From: Actinomycetes bacterium
GTDB lineage: Bacteria > Actinomycetota > Coriobacteriia > WRKU01 > WQUG01
Reading direction: 5' to 3'
Assembly: GCA_009785855.1 (NCBI GenBank)
Contig: WQUG01000049.1
Span: 1-12,320 of the forward strand
Length of the DNA stretch: 12,320 nt
The stretch's first letter is position 1. Every line of letters begins with the position of its first letter. The notes beneath the pieces were generated by a model. It was given only the letters and a program-made list of their open reading frames with translations. It was not told the origin of the DNA and made no database searches. A program made the translations under genes and the position numbers. This document shows positions 1 to 8,454 of the stretch, piece by piece.

Positions 1-8
1 GCCGCAGC

Positions 9-1290
<1,282 letters not shown>

Positions 1291-1301
<11 letters not shown>

Positions 1302-2130
1302 GTTGCTCTTCCGCTTCGCGCTTCGAGGGCAGGCAGCCGCAATACTTCTGCCGATAGATGCCGGCTTCGCGCGCCGCCTGCTGACTGGCGCGGTAATCCG
1401 GCGAGAAGTCGATGTCAAGATAGCGGATGCCCGCGGCCTCCGCGGCCTTCTTTCCCTCCTCAGCGATGAGGTCAGCGAGCTGCCAGGGGCTGATCGTGAG
1501 CGTGGTCGTCAGGGCGTTCGCGCCGTGCTGTGCGGCCCACTGCGCGGCGCGCCCCAGGCGCAGCGCGTAGCACTGCCGGCAGCGCCCCGGCGCCGAAAGG
1601 TCGGCCGCGCAGGCCTGCTCCCAGGCCTCGGGCTCGTAGTCGAGCTCGACTGCCTCGATCCCGGCCTCGGCGCAGTAGCTCAGCAGCGCGTCGCGGCGGC
1701 GCTCGTACTCGTCTGCCGGCGCGATGTTGGGGTTGTAGTAGAGCAGCGTGATGCGCCCGGCCGTGACCGGCTCGCCCTCGCGCGTGCACGCCTCCCCTGC
1801 CTGGATGCGCTCATACGACTTGATCGTGCAGGGAGCACAGCAGGCATGCAGGACCAGATGCGAACCCCGCCCGGAGCGCATGCGTTCTACGATGAGCGCG
1901 GCCGCCTCAAGGTTCTCGCGCGCGGCGGCCTGGTTCTCTGCCGCCTCTGCCCTCAGCCTTGCATAGCGCTCCTCGTCGATCTTGTACTGAGGCTTGCGTC
2001 GCAGGAAGCCCAGATACTTGCGCTGGGTGAAGAGCAGGACCCCGAAAAGAGCGAAGATCACGATGAAGGCGACGGCAAGCGTCACCAGGTCGCCGTTCGT
2101 CAGACGCGAGAGGTCGACGCGGACGTTCAT
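1291..2130 (-). CDS. queH: Epoxyqueuosine reductase QueH with N-terminal membrane anchor
   Basis: QueH (DUF208) reduces epoxyqueuosine in tRNA to queuosine, the step after QueA; it is a non-homologous replacement for QueG. The catalytic part (about residues 91-270) has the family Cys set: HACCAPC (C97, C98, C101), CRQC (C184, C187) and YCGC (C264, C266), which in this family hold a 4Fe-4S cluster and an extra metal. YYNPNIAPADEYERR (131-145) and TTTLTISP (208-215) also fit. Odd: QueH is normally about 200 residues and soluble. Here 90 extra residues come first, with a hydrophobic helix (about 15-34), a basic stretch RRKPQYK, and an Ala/Glu-rich likely coiled coil (about 52-86). The ATG overlaps the folD stop as ATGA, which supports this start and translational coupling. 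Queuosine function is confident; membrane anchoring is inferred. Confidence 0.93.
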
Positions 2131-2978
2131 GCGAGTGACGCCGTCAGACGACGCTGATACGCCTCAAGGGTGTTGCTCATGAGCAGCGCGCGCGTCAGCG
2201 GACCGACGCCGCCGGGGACCGGCGTGATCGCCGCGGCGAGCGGAACCACCGCTTCGAAGTCCACATCGCCGACCAGACGCCCGTCAGCTCTGCGGTTGAT
2301 GCCCACGTCGATGACGACCGCTCCGGGCTTGACGTAGCTCGCGTCGATCATCTCCGCCCGCCCGATGGCCGCCACGAGGATGTCGGCGGTCCGGCAGATC
2401 GCGGGCAGATCGCGTGTGTGCGAGTGGCAGAGGGTCACGGTCGCGTTGCGCTGGAGCAGCAGGAGCGCCTGGGGCTTGCCGACGATGTTGGAGCGCCCCA
2501 CCACGACCGCGCGCGCGCCATCGAGCTCGATGTCATACTGGTCGAGCAGGCGCATGACGCCGGCCGGCGTGCAGGGGCGCATCGCGGGCTGGCCGCGCAG
2601 CAGGCGGCCGAGGTTCTCTGGGTGGAAGCCGTCGACGTCCTTGGCGGGGCTGATGCGCGCTACCACCTCCTCTTCATCGAGGCCGGGCGGCAGGGGCATC
2701 TGTACCAGGATGCCATGGACGCACTCGTCTGCGTTCAGCTCATCGATCAGCGCGTTGAGACGATCCTGGCTGATGTCAGCCGGCAGATGGAAGTCGCGCG
2801 CCTCGATACCGACCTCGGCGCTGTCGCGCGTCTTCATGCGCACGTAGGACGCGCTTGCCGGGTCATCGCCGACGAGCACCATCGCGAGCACGGGTCGCGC
2901 CCCAAGACGAGCGATGCGCTGGCGCAGCTCCTCTTTGACAAGAGCTGCCGTTCGTGTGCCATCGAGTATCTGTGCCAC
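2127..2978 (-). CDS. folD: Bifunctional methylenetetrahydrofolate dehydrogenase/methenyl-THF cyclohydrolase
   Basis: FolD interconverts 5,10-methylene-, 5,10-methenyl- and 10-formyl-tetrahydrofolate using NADP(H) in the cytosol, supplying one-carbon units for purines and formyl-Met. The whole family pattern is present: YVRMKTRDSAEVGI (45-58) with the catalytic Lys at 49, VQMPLP (92-97), PAKDVDGFHPENLG (111-124), PCTPAGVM (135-142), the nucleotide-binding GRSNIVGKP (161-169) and TPVPGGVGPLTRALLMSNT (252-270). Length of 283 residues is normal. The start is GTG at 2978, preceded by AGGAAGG with 6-nt spacing. It is the first gene of folD-queH-queA and is divergent from the superoxide reductase, sharing a 78-nt intergenic region. 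Confidence 0.97.
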   Translation of the reverse strand: MAQILDGTRTAALVKEELRQRIARLGARPVLAMVLVGDDPASASYVRMKTRDSAEVGIEARDFHLPADISQDRLNALIDELNADECVHGILVQMPLPPGLDEEEVVARISPAKDVDGFHPENLGRLLRGQPAMRPCTPAGVMRLLDQYDIELDGARAVVVGRSNIVGKPQALLLLQRNATVTLCHSHTRDLPAICRTADILVAAIGRAEMIDASYVKPGAVVIDVGINRRADGRLVGDVDFEAVVPLAAAITPVPGGVGPLTRALLMSNTLEAYQRRLTASLA

Positions 2979-3010
2979 GGTCTGCCTTCCTCTGTGCGCG
3001 CGCCACGCGC

Positions 3011-3016
3011 TATGAT
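3011..3016 (+). promoter_or_regulatory. Possible -10 box of superoxide reductase promoter (divergent with folD)
   Basis: TATGAT lies 41 nt upstream of the ATG at 3057, in the 78-nt divergent region between folD and this gene. No good -35 hexamer is visible (TTCCTC at 18-bp spacing is poor). The overlapping bases 3012-3017 read TATCAT on the minus strand, so the same spot could serve folD. A purine-rich ribosome site (AGAGAGGA, 3043-3050) sits 6 nt before the ATG. Confidence 0.35.
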
Positions 3017-3056
3017 AGAACCCGTATCAAGTGTAGCCTATGAGAGAGGAACTATC

Positions 3057-3404
3057 ATGACTGAGGCTCTTGTTATCCCCGCGCCCGTGTTCACCGACGA
3101 CATCGCCGCTGCCGACGATTTCACGAAGAAGCACACCCCGTATATCGAGGTCGAGGAACTGGAGGGGGCCGCGCACGTCACGGTCAAGCTCGGCTCTTAC
3201 GTCGCTCACCCCAACGAGCTGGGGCACTTCTTCGACCGCATCGTGCTTTCCTGCAACGGAGCGCCTCTGGCCTGCTTCAGCGGACATCCCCAGGCCGTCG
3301 AACCTCAGGTCTCGGTCGTGCTCAACCTCAAGCCGGGCTCAGAGCTCGTCGCCATCGCGCACTGTAACCTGCACGGCAGCTTCGGCGCGAAAGTCACGGT
3401 GTAG
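3057..3404 (+). CDS. Superoxide reductase, neelaredoxin type (one-domain desulfoferrodoxin)
   Basis: Superoxide reductase reduces superoxide to hydrogen peroxide at a mononuclear iron held by four His and one Cys, without making oxygen, which suits anaerobes. The 115-residue protein has the full ligand set in order: His in KHTP (residue 28), His in YVAHPNE, His in LGHF, and Cys plus His in CNLHG near the C-terminus. The N-terminal desulforedoxin iron domain of two-domain desulfoferrodoxins is absent, so it is the neelaredoxin class. Odd: the lid motif normally reads Glu-Lys-His; here it is TKKHTP, so the Glu is Lys. The start is set by ATG with a strong purine-rich site (AGAGAGGA); an open frame running in from 2418 is only the antisense of folD. 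It stands alone on plus between folD-queH-queA and ruvCAB, and converges with ruvB. Confidence 0.9.
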   Translation: MTEALVIPAPVFTDDIAAADDFTKKHTPYIEVEELEGAAHVTVKLGSYVAHPNELGHFFDRIVLSCNGAPLACFSGHPQAVEPQVSVVLNLKPGSELVAIAHCNLHGSFGAKVTV

Positions 3405-3447
3405 CGATAACGAGGGCGGCAACGGAACCCGTACTCGGGGAACAACT

Positions 3448-4536
3448 CTACTCTTCAGTGAAGAGCGGCTCCTGCTGCGCCTCGGCGACGCTCTTCGGCA
3501 GCTCGAGTCCCAGATGTTCCCAGGCTCGCGGGGTCGCCATCCGACCCTTGGGGGTGCGCACGATCAGCCCGTTCTGCAGCAGATAGGGCTCATAGACGTC
3601 CTCAAGACTGTCCGCCTCCTCGCCCGTGGCTGAGGCCAGCGTGGTCAGCCCGACCGGGCGTCCCACGAAGGTCTCGCACAGGGTGCGCAGGATCTTGAGG
3701 TCCATCCAGTCAAGACCCAGCTCATCGACTTCGAAGAAACTGAGCGCCTCGCGCGCCAGGGCCAGGTCGAGCGTGGCGGGACGGGCGCCCTTGACCTGGG
3801 CGTAGTCACGCACGCGCTTGAGCAGGCGGTTGGCCAGACGCGGCGTCCCGCGGCTGCGCGAGCCGATCTCTGCGGCGGCGTCAGCGTCGATGGACATCCC
3901 GAGGATCGTGGCGCTGCGGATCACGATGTCGGCAAGCTCTGCGGGCTGGTAGTAATCGAGGCGGAAGTTCACCCCGAAGCGGTCGCGCAGAGGGTTCGAG
4001 AGCAGCGCCGTGCGCGTGGTCGCCCCGATGAGCGTGAAGCGCGCGATGTCCAGAGTAAGCGAGCGCGCCGCCGGCCCCTTGCCGATCACGATGTCGAGCG
4101 TGAAGTCCTCCATGGCCGCGTAGAGCACCTCTTCGACGACCCGCGAGAGGCGATGTATCTCGTCGATGAAGAGCACGTCGCCGGGCTCCAGGTTCGTAAG
4201 TATCGCTGCCAGATCGCCCGCGCGCTCGATGGCAGGTCCGCTCGTCTGCTTGATCTGGGTTCCCAGCTCATGGGTGATGACCGTCGCAAGCGTCGTCTTG
4301 CCGAGCCCCGGCGGGCCGGAGAGCAGGACGTGATCGAGCGGCTCGCCGCGTTGCAAGGCCGCGGTGATGAGCACCCCGAGGTTGTCCTTGACGCGGGTCT
4401 GCCCCAGGTAGTCCGCAAGCGTGGTCGGGCGCAAGCTGAGATCCGCGCTGTCCTCGGCGCCCTCGGCGGCGCCGGAGACGAAGCGACCGGACGTGGGCAG
4501 GGCGGTGTCGTCTGCTTCCCAGCGGGTCGAGACCAT
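3448..4536 (-). CDS. ruvB: Holliday junction branch migration ATPase RuvB
   Basis: RuvB is the hexameric AAA+ motor that, with RuvA, drives branch migration of Holliday junctions in recombination repair. Seen: the N-terminal LRPTTLADYLGQ (35-46), Walker A GPPGLGKTT (74-82), Walker B VLFIDEIHRL (121-130), a sensor-1 segment LIGATTR (169-175), the Arg-finger region LRDRFG (183-188), RGTPRLANRLLKRVRDYA, and the C-terminal winged-helix end EPYLLQNGLIVRTPKGRMATPRAW. Its 362 residues include a slightly long acidic N-terminal lead of about 30. The ATG shares one base with the ruvA stop (TGATG), indicating translational coupling. It is the last gene of yebC-ruvC-ruvA-ruvB and converges with superoxide reductase across 43 nt without a clear terminator. 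Confidence 0.98.
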   Translation of the reverse strand: MVSTRWEADDTALPTSGRFVSGAAEGAEDSADLSLRPTTLADYLGQTRVKDNLGVLITAALQRGEPLDHVLLSGPPGLGKTTLATVITHELGTQIKQTSGPAIERAGDLAAILTNLEPGDVLFIDEIHRLSRVVEEVLYAAMEDFTLDIVIGKGPAARSLTLDIARFTLIGATTRTALLSNPLRDRFGVNFRLDYYQPAELADIVIRSATILGMSIDADAAAEIGSRSRGTPRLANRLLKRVRDYAQVKGARPATLDLALAREALSFFEVDELGLDWMDLKILRTLCETFVGRPVGLTTLASATGEEADSLEDVYEPYLLQNGLIVRTPKGRMATPRAWEHLGLELPKSVAEAQQEPLFTEE

Positions 4537-5135
4537 CAGGCGCCCCCTCCCAGCCGGTGCAAGGCGTACCTCAGGAGTTCTGCCGTGGTGCCATCAGCCG
4601 GGGCGCCCACAAGGGCCTCGGCCACCTCAACGGGAGTCAGTCCCATCGCGAAGAGCGCCGCCTGCGCCTCAGCGACCGGCGATGCAGCAGGAGCGACACC
4701 TGGGGCGGTCGCTCCTGCGCCCGCCTCAGGCGCCGCTCCCAGCTTGCCCTTGAGCTCCAGTATCATGCGCTGCGCCGTCTTCTTGCCGATGCCGGGCACG
4801 CTGGAAAGCGTCGCGACATCCTCGGTCGTCACCGCGTTGCCCAGAAGCTGGGGCGTCAGCGCGGAGAGCACTGCCAGGGCGACCTTCGGTCCGATGCCCG
4901 AGACAGCGATGAGCGCCAGAAAGGCCCGGCGCTGCTCCGCGTCAGTAAAGCCATAGAGCGCGATCTCGTTCTCGCGCAGATGCAGGTAGGTGTAGAGGAG
5001 GACCTCGTCGCCGACCGCTCCCAGGTTCGCGAGCGTATCGGTCGGGGCGCTCACGGCGTAGCCGACGCCCGCGACGTCGATCACGACGCCCTCGGCGCTC
5101 TTCTCCGCGATCGTCCCTGCCAGATGCGCGATCAT
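4536..5135 (-). CDS. ruvA: Holliday junction DNA helicase subunit RuvA
   Basis: RuvA tetramers clamp the four-way junction and load RuvB. Seen in the 199 residues: the N-terminal OB-fold (MIAHLAGTIAEK … HLRENEIALYGF, 1-63), two helix-hairpin-helix motifs, VSGIGPKVAL (about 78-87) and VPGIGKKTAQRM (about 113-124), an Ala/Pro/Gly-rich flexible linker (about 130-152), and the C-terminal RuvB-binding domain (AQAALFAMGLTPVEVAEAL). Length is normal. The ATG overlaps the ruvC stop (ATGA) and its own stop overlaps ruvB, so the three subunits are coupled at translation. Confidence 0.98.
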   Translation of the reverse strand: MIAHLAGTIAEKSAEGVVIDVAGVGYAVSAPTDTLANLGAVGDEVLLYTYLHLRENEIALYGFTDAEQRRAFLALIAVSGIGPKVALAVLSALTPQLLGNAVTTEDVATLSSVPGIGKKTAQRMILELKGKLGAAPEAGAGATAPGVAPAASPVAEAQAALFAMGLTPVEVAEALVGAPADGTTAELLRYALHRLGGGA

Positions 5136-5620
5136 ACCTGCACCTCTGCCCTGCGGTTGAGCGTCGCATGGGTCAGGGCGATCGCGAGCGCATCGCTGCA
5201 GTGATCCGGCCGGGGTTCATGATCGAGGCCCAACTGGAGCCTGACCATGTAGGCGACCTGCTGTTTCTCGGCTCCGCCGCCGCCGACGACGACCTGCTTG
5301 ACCTGACGGGGGGGATAGTGGACCGGGCTCAGGCCCGCAGAAGCCGCAGCCAGGATGACGGCCGCCCGGGCCTCCCCGACCGAGAACGCCGCCTTGGCGT
5401 CGACCCCGAAGAACACGTCCTCGATCGCGACCGCCTCGGGGCGGTAGCGCTCGATGACCTCGCTGATGCCTGCATTGATCGCCTGCAGGCGTCGACCCAG
5501 ATCCTCGCCAGAGCGCGTGTCGATACAGCCGTAGGACAGGGCCCGCATCTGCGACCCCCGGGCCTCGATGACGCCCCATCCGGTGTGCAACAGGCCTGGA
5601 TCGACCCCTAAGATGATCAT
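5132..5620 (-). CDS. ruvC: Crossover junction endodeoxyribonuclease RuvC
   Basis: RuvC is the dimeric RNase-H-fold nuclease that cuts Holliday junctions symmetrically. The catalytic set is visible: D7 in ILGVDPGL, E67 in AIEDVFF, and H140/D143 in PDHCSDALAIALTH. His at the third position is as in the Thermus enzyme rather than the Asp of E. coli, so it is not a defect. YPPRQVKQVVVGGGGAEKQQV (102-122) is the conserved basic region. The length, 162 residues, is normal. The ATG at 5620 lies 9 nt after the yebC stop, with no strong ribosome site, which suits expression from the yebC transcript. Confidence 0.97.
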   Translation of the reverse strand: MIILGVDPGLLHTGWGVIEARGSQMRALSYGCIDTRSGEDLGRRLQAINAGISEVIERYRPEAVAIEDVFFGVDAKAAFSVGEARAAVILAAASAGLSPVHYPPRQVKQVVVGGGGAEKQQVAYMVRLQLGLDHEPRPDHCSDALAIALTHATLNRRAEVQV

Positions 5621-5629
5621 CGCCGGACG

Positions 5630-6382
5630 CTATCCGTCCAGCTCATCGAGCTGCTCGTCGCTCAGCTGCATCGTGTGATAGACGGTCTGCACATCGTCGC
5701 TCTCTTCAAGGCGCTCGATCAGACGCATGACCTTCTTCGCCTCTGAGGTCTCGATCGCGCCGGGGTTAGTGGCGACCATCACGAGGTCGGAGCCGGTGAC
5801 CGCGACGCCGGCCTCTGCCAGGTTCTTGCGCACCATCGCGACCTCGTCGGGCTTGGTCCAGACATAGACCTCCTCGCCTTCCGCCTCGATATCCTCGCCC
5901 CCCGCATCAGCCACCAGCAACAGGAACTCGTCTTCATCCATCTCGCCCGGATCGACCATTATCTGACCACGGCGCTCGAACTGGAAGGCGACCGAACCGC
6001 TCGTCCCCAGGTTGCCGCCCGCCTTCGAGAAGGCAGAGCGCACGTCGGCGGCGGTCCGGTTGCGGTTATCGGTCAGCGTCTCGATCATGATGGCCACGCC
6101 GGCCGGGCCGTAGCCTTCGTAGACGACCTCCTCGAAGACCGCTCCGTCGGCGCCCACGCCGCTGGCCTTCGCGATGGCAGCCTCGATCTTGTCCTTGGGC
6201 AGACTGTAGGACTTCGCCTTGTCGATGGCCTGCTGCAGGGCGGCGTTGTTCGCGGGATTGGGGTCGCCCTCTTTCGCCGCGACGTAGATGATGCGCGTCA
6301 GCTTGCCGAAGAGGGCGGAGCGCTTCGAATCCTGCGCCGCTTTACGGTGCTTCGTGGTCGCCCATTTGGAATGTCCAGACAT
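5630..6382 (-). CDS. yebC: YebC/TACO1 family protein
   Basis: YebC/TACO1 proteins are described both as DNA-binding regulators and, more recently, as ribosome-associated factors that help translate difficult sequences; which applies here cannot be told. The 250 residues show the invariant start MSGHSKWATTKHRKAAQDSKR, LTRIIYVAAKEGDPNPANNAALQQAI, the YEGYGPAGVAIMIETLTDNRNRT block (about 88-110), AFSKAGGNLGTSGSVAFQF, and the C-terminal IERLEESDDVQTVYHT. Length is normal. A possible SD, AAAGG, is 10-11 nt upstream. It heads yebC-ruvC-ruvA-ruvB, an order common in actinobacteria, and has a probable own promoter in the 54 nt behind the pyridoxal kinase gene. Confidence 0.97.
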   Translation of the reverse strand: MSGHSKWATTKHRKAAQDSKRSALFGKLTRIIYVAAKEGDPNPANNAALQQAIDKAKSYSLPKDKIEAAIAKASGVGADGAVFEEVVYEGYGPAGVAIMIETLTDNRNRTAADVRSAFSKAGGNLGTSGSVAFQFERRGQIMVDPGEMDEDEFLLLVADAGGEDIEAEGEEVYVWTKPDEVAMVRKNLAEAGVAVTGSDLVMVATNPGAIETSEAKKVMRLIERLEESDDVQTVYHTMQLSDEQLDELDG

Positions 6383-6430
6383 AGTGGTGATGACCTTTCA
6401 GACAGGTGCTTTTTTTACTTCTCTGTTATG

Positions 6431-6436
6431 AGTATA
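6431..6436 (-). promoter_or_regulatory. Probable extended -10 promoter of yebC-ruvCAB
   Basis: On the minus strand TGA-TATACT makes an extended -10 (TGn plus a good hexamer) directly before the 3' edge of the pyridoxal kinase stop codon, 48 nt upstream of the yebC ATG. No convincing -35 is seen, which an extended -10 tolerates. The expected transcript start is near 6424, leaving a leader of about 42 nt with a run of seven A. Confidence 0.5.
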
Positions 6437-7309
6437 TCACCGGGTGCAGACGGACTCGATGAGTGCGTCCAGGCCCGCAAGCCCGCTCTCGAAATCGACG
6501 CCGTAACGGTTGTCCGTCCCTGCCTCATAGCTGCGTCGGATGCTGGCGACGGTGAAGCGCACCGCCGCCTCGCAGGCACGGGCCAGCGTCGCTCCTTTCA
6601 CGAGCGCGGCCACCAGCACCGAGCCGAAGACATCCCCCGTGCCGTGATACATCTCGGGCACGATCTCCTCCTGGGCACAGCAGAAGGTCTGCGAAGCGGC
6701 CTCGAAGCTTGCCGCGCCCAGGCGGGCAGCCTCGAAGGACACCCCGGTCAGCACCGCCGCAGGCACGGCAAGCTCAGCGCAGAGCGCCGCGCAGAGCTCA
6801 CGCACCTGCGCCTCCGTGTAGGGCGGCGGCGTCCACGGGCGCCCCAGGAGCAGCGCCGCCTCGGTCGCGTTGGGGATGATCACATCGGCAACGGCGGCCA
6901 GGCGCGCCATAGCCTGCGGGAAGTCTGCGCCGAAGATCCCGTAGAGCTCGCCGTGATCGGCCATCACGGGATCGACGATCACGAGCGTGTCCTCGCTTGC
7001 CAGACGAGAGATCAGCTCGATGACAAGATCGATCTGCTCGAGGCTTCCCAGAAAGCCCGTATAGATGGCGTCGAAGTGGAGATCCAGGGTCTGCCAGTGC
7101 AGGGCGATGGGCGCGATGTCGGCGGTCAGATCACGATACGTGAAGCCTTCGAAGCCACCGGTGTGCGTCGAGAGCACCGCCGTGGGCAGGACCGTCGTCT
7201 CGATCCCCGCCGCAGAGATGATCGGCAGGGCCACCGTCAGGGAGCACTTGCCGAAGCAACTGACATCATGGACCGCCAGGACCCGCTTCATACCTTTACT
7301 GCCACTCAC
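6437..7309 (-). CDS. pdxY: Pyridoxal/pyridoxamine kinase, PdxY type
   Basis: This ribokinase-superfamily enzyme phosphorylates pyridoxal or pyridoxamine with ATP to salvage vitamin B6 cofactor. Seen: KRVLAVHDVSCFGKCSLTVALPII (from residue 8), the substrate loop PTAVLSTHTGGF (42-53), YTGFLGS (83-89), DPVMAD (113-118), NATE (147-150), and the anion-hole/catalytic HGTGDVFGS (222-230) with Asp 226 as base. Length is 290 residues. The GTG at 7309 is chosen because AGAGG lies 5 nt ahead; the internal ATG at 7291 has its purines too close. Pyridoxal kinases differ mainly in substrate preference, so the exact B6 vitamer is uncertain. It is next to yebC; many actinobacteria have the pdxST B6 synthesis genes there, a suggestive parallel. 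Confidence 0.88.
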   Translation of the reverse strand: MSGSKGMKRVLAVHDVSCFGKCSLTVALPIISAAGIETTVLPTAVLSTHTGGFEGFTYRDLTADIAPIALHWQTLDLHFDAIYTGFLGSLEQIDLVIELISRLASEDTLVIVDPVMADHGELYGIFGADFPQAMARLAAVADVIIPNATEAALLLGRPWTPPPYTEAQVRELCAALCAELAVPAAVLTGVSFEAARLGAASFEAASQTFCCAQEEIVPEMYHGTGDVFGSVLVAALVKGATLARACEAAVRFTVASIRRSYEAGTDNRYGVDFESGLAGLDALIESVCTR

Positions 7310-7331
7310 CCTTACCTCTTTCTAAGTCACG

Positions 7332-7394
7332 AGATGAACGTCATCTGGCAAGGCGCCGGAGGTCGTGGCGGCCTTGAGGCCGCGAGACCTTCGG
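7332..7394 (-). other. Intergenic region with two stem-loops between DUF3048 gene and pdxY
   Basis: The 104 nt between the two minus-strand genes contain a compact hairpin, AGATGA/TCATCT with a 3-nt loop (7332-7346), and a larger one (7356-7394). The large one has an inner GCGGCC/GGCCGC stem with a TTGA loop and a lower 9-bp stem with one wobble or mismatch. No T-tract follows on the minus strand, so it is not a standard intrinsic terminator. It may terminate with Rho, stabilise mRNA ends, or be part of a pdxY leader. Confidence 0.5.
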
Positions 7395-7413
7395 AAACGT
7401 AGCCAGAGGGCGT

Positions 7414-8454
7414 TCACTTGCTCGTGACGGTCGTGCCTGTTTCCGGGACTTCGAACCAGGTGCGCCCCGGTTCAAGCGGGATGACCTTGCCGGCAGCGTC
7501 GGTCAAGGTCGGCGGAGCGTTCCTGGTCGCCGTCCAGGTGCCGTCGATACGAAGTCCGTTGCGAAAGACCGCCGCCTTGCCGCTGCCCCCGAGGTCGGTG
7601 TCGAAGGTGGGGTTGCCCGCCGGGTCGAGTGCGGAGGCCTGCGGATAGGGCGCCCACATGACCACGATGTTGGTGGCCCAGAGCTGCTGGTCCGTCGCGG
7701 CGTCGATATGGACCTCGCCGTCGGTGCTGCGCAGATAGTGCCCGGACGCGCCATCCCAGGTCCAGCTGCTGGTCGCCGTCGGCGAGAAGGGGATCGTGAG
7801 CGCCAGGCCCGAGGCCGTCGTCTCGGTCGAAGGCAACTCCCCGAAGGCCAGCCCTGGACGCGCTCCCGATGCCGTGATCGCGACCCCGGCCTGAGCAGCC
7901 GCCGTATAGGCCTGCGACAGTGAGAGGTAGAGGTTGTGCGGCGCCTCCCGGAAATCGACGCGGTGATAGATATCACCCAGCGAGTTCACGCCCGTCTTGT
8001 TGAGCCCGGCGCCGTCCAGGGCAGAGATCACCTGATCGTTGGCCCCCGAATAGAAGAGCAGGCCCTGGTACTGCGGAACGATCCAGATATCGGAGAGGCG
8101 CGCCGAGCGCACCGGGCCGACCTCCTCGGGGATCTGCGAGTGGAAAAGGCAGTTCCAGCGGGTCATGCCGCCCTCGACCCGCGTCTCGTAGATGATGTCG
8201 GCGCTGTTGACCCCCTTCTGGGGACGCGCGAGCGTGGAGTTCTCGATCTTGACGGAGAGGGGGAAGCGGGCGGCGGCCGTGGTGTCGGTCGTGACCAGCC
8301 CGGTCAGAGGCCAGGTCGGCTTGGGCTTCTCGACGACCTTCGGTTTGGGAGTCGGCTTCTTTACCACCGGCGGCTTCTTCTTGCCGCAGGCGGCAAGACC
8401 CGTCACCGAAAGCGCGAGCAGCAGCGCGCACAGGACATATACCAGCTTTTTCAT
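7414..8454 (-). CDS. DUF3048 (YerB-like) lipoprotein
   Basis: A 346-residue predicted lipoprotein. The signal peptide is clear: MKK, a hydrophobic core (5-19), and lipobox LAAC with Cys at 23, followed by a Lys/Pro-rich tether (about 24-48). The body matches the DUF3048 family, typified by Bacillus YerB: FPLSVKIENSTLARPQKGVNSADIIYE, EGGMTRWNCLFH, VGPVRSARLSDIWIVPQY, and an end domain with W/F-rich segments. Its role is not established, though it sits outside the membrane and is likely envelope related. Its ATG overlaps the lgt stop (ATGA); Lgt is the enzyme that would lipidate it, which makes the pairing sensible. The 104 nt downstream contain hairpins. Confidence 0.9.
   Translation of the reverse strand: MKKLVYVLCALLLALSVTGLAACGKKKPPVVKKPTPKPKVVEKPKPTWPLTGLVTTDTTAAARFPLSVKIENSTLARPQKGVNSADIIYETRVEGGMTRWNCLFHSQIPEEVGPVRSARLSDIWIVPQYQGLLFYSGANDQVISALDGAGLNKTGVNSLGDIYHRVDFREAPHNLYLSLSQAYTAAAQAGVAITASGARPGLAFGELPSTETTASGLALTIPFSPTATSSWTWDGASGHYLRSTDGEVHIDAATDQQLWATNIVVMWAPYPQASALDPAGNPTFDTDLGGSGKAAVFRNGLRIDGTWTATRNAPPTLTDAAGKVIPLEPGRTWFEVPETGTTVTSK

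Noticed and set aside
1302..1418. N-terminal extension of queA to a start at 1418
   Set aside because: The segment is out-of-frame queH coding sequence, low in family similarity; the GTG at 1301 has a ribosome site and restores the normal QueA N-terminus.
2418..3056. N-terminal extension of the superoxide reductase frame
   Set aside because: It is folD antisense plus the divergent intergenic region; the ATG at 3057 has a good ribosome site and gives the normal neelaredoxin length.
3428..3439. CCCG-TACT-CGGG hairpin between convergent superoxide reductase and ruvB as a terminator
   Set aside because: A stem of only 4 bp with no T-tract on either strand.
5186..5205. RuvC catalytic site change (His140 where E. 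coli has Asp)
   Set aside because: His at this position is a known natural variant, as in Thermus RuvC, and common in other phyla.
6689..6740. Duplicated SFEAA motif in the pyridoxal kinase (residues 191-206) as an insertion
   Set aside because: The region aligns by length with normal family sequence; the similarity is short and compositional.
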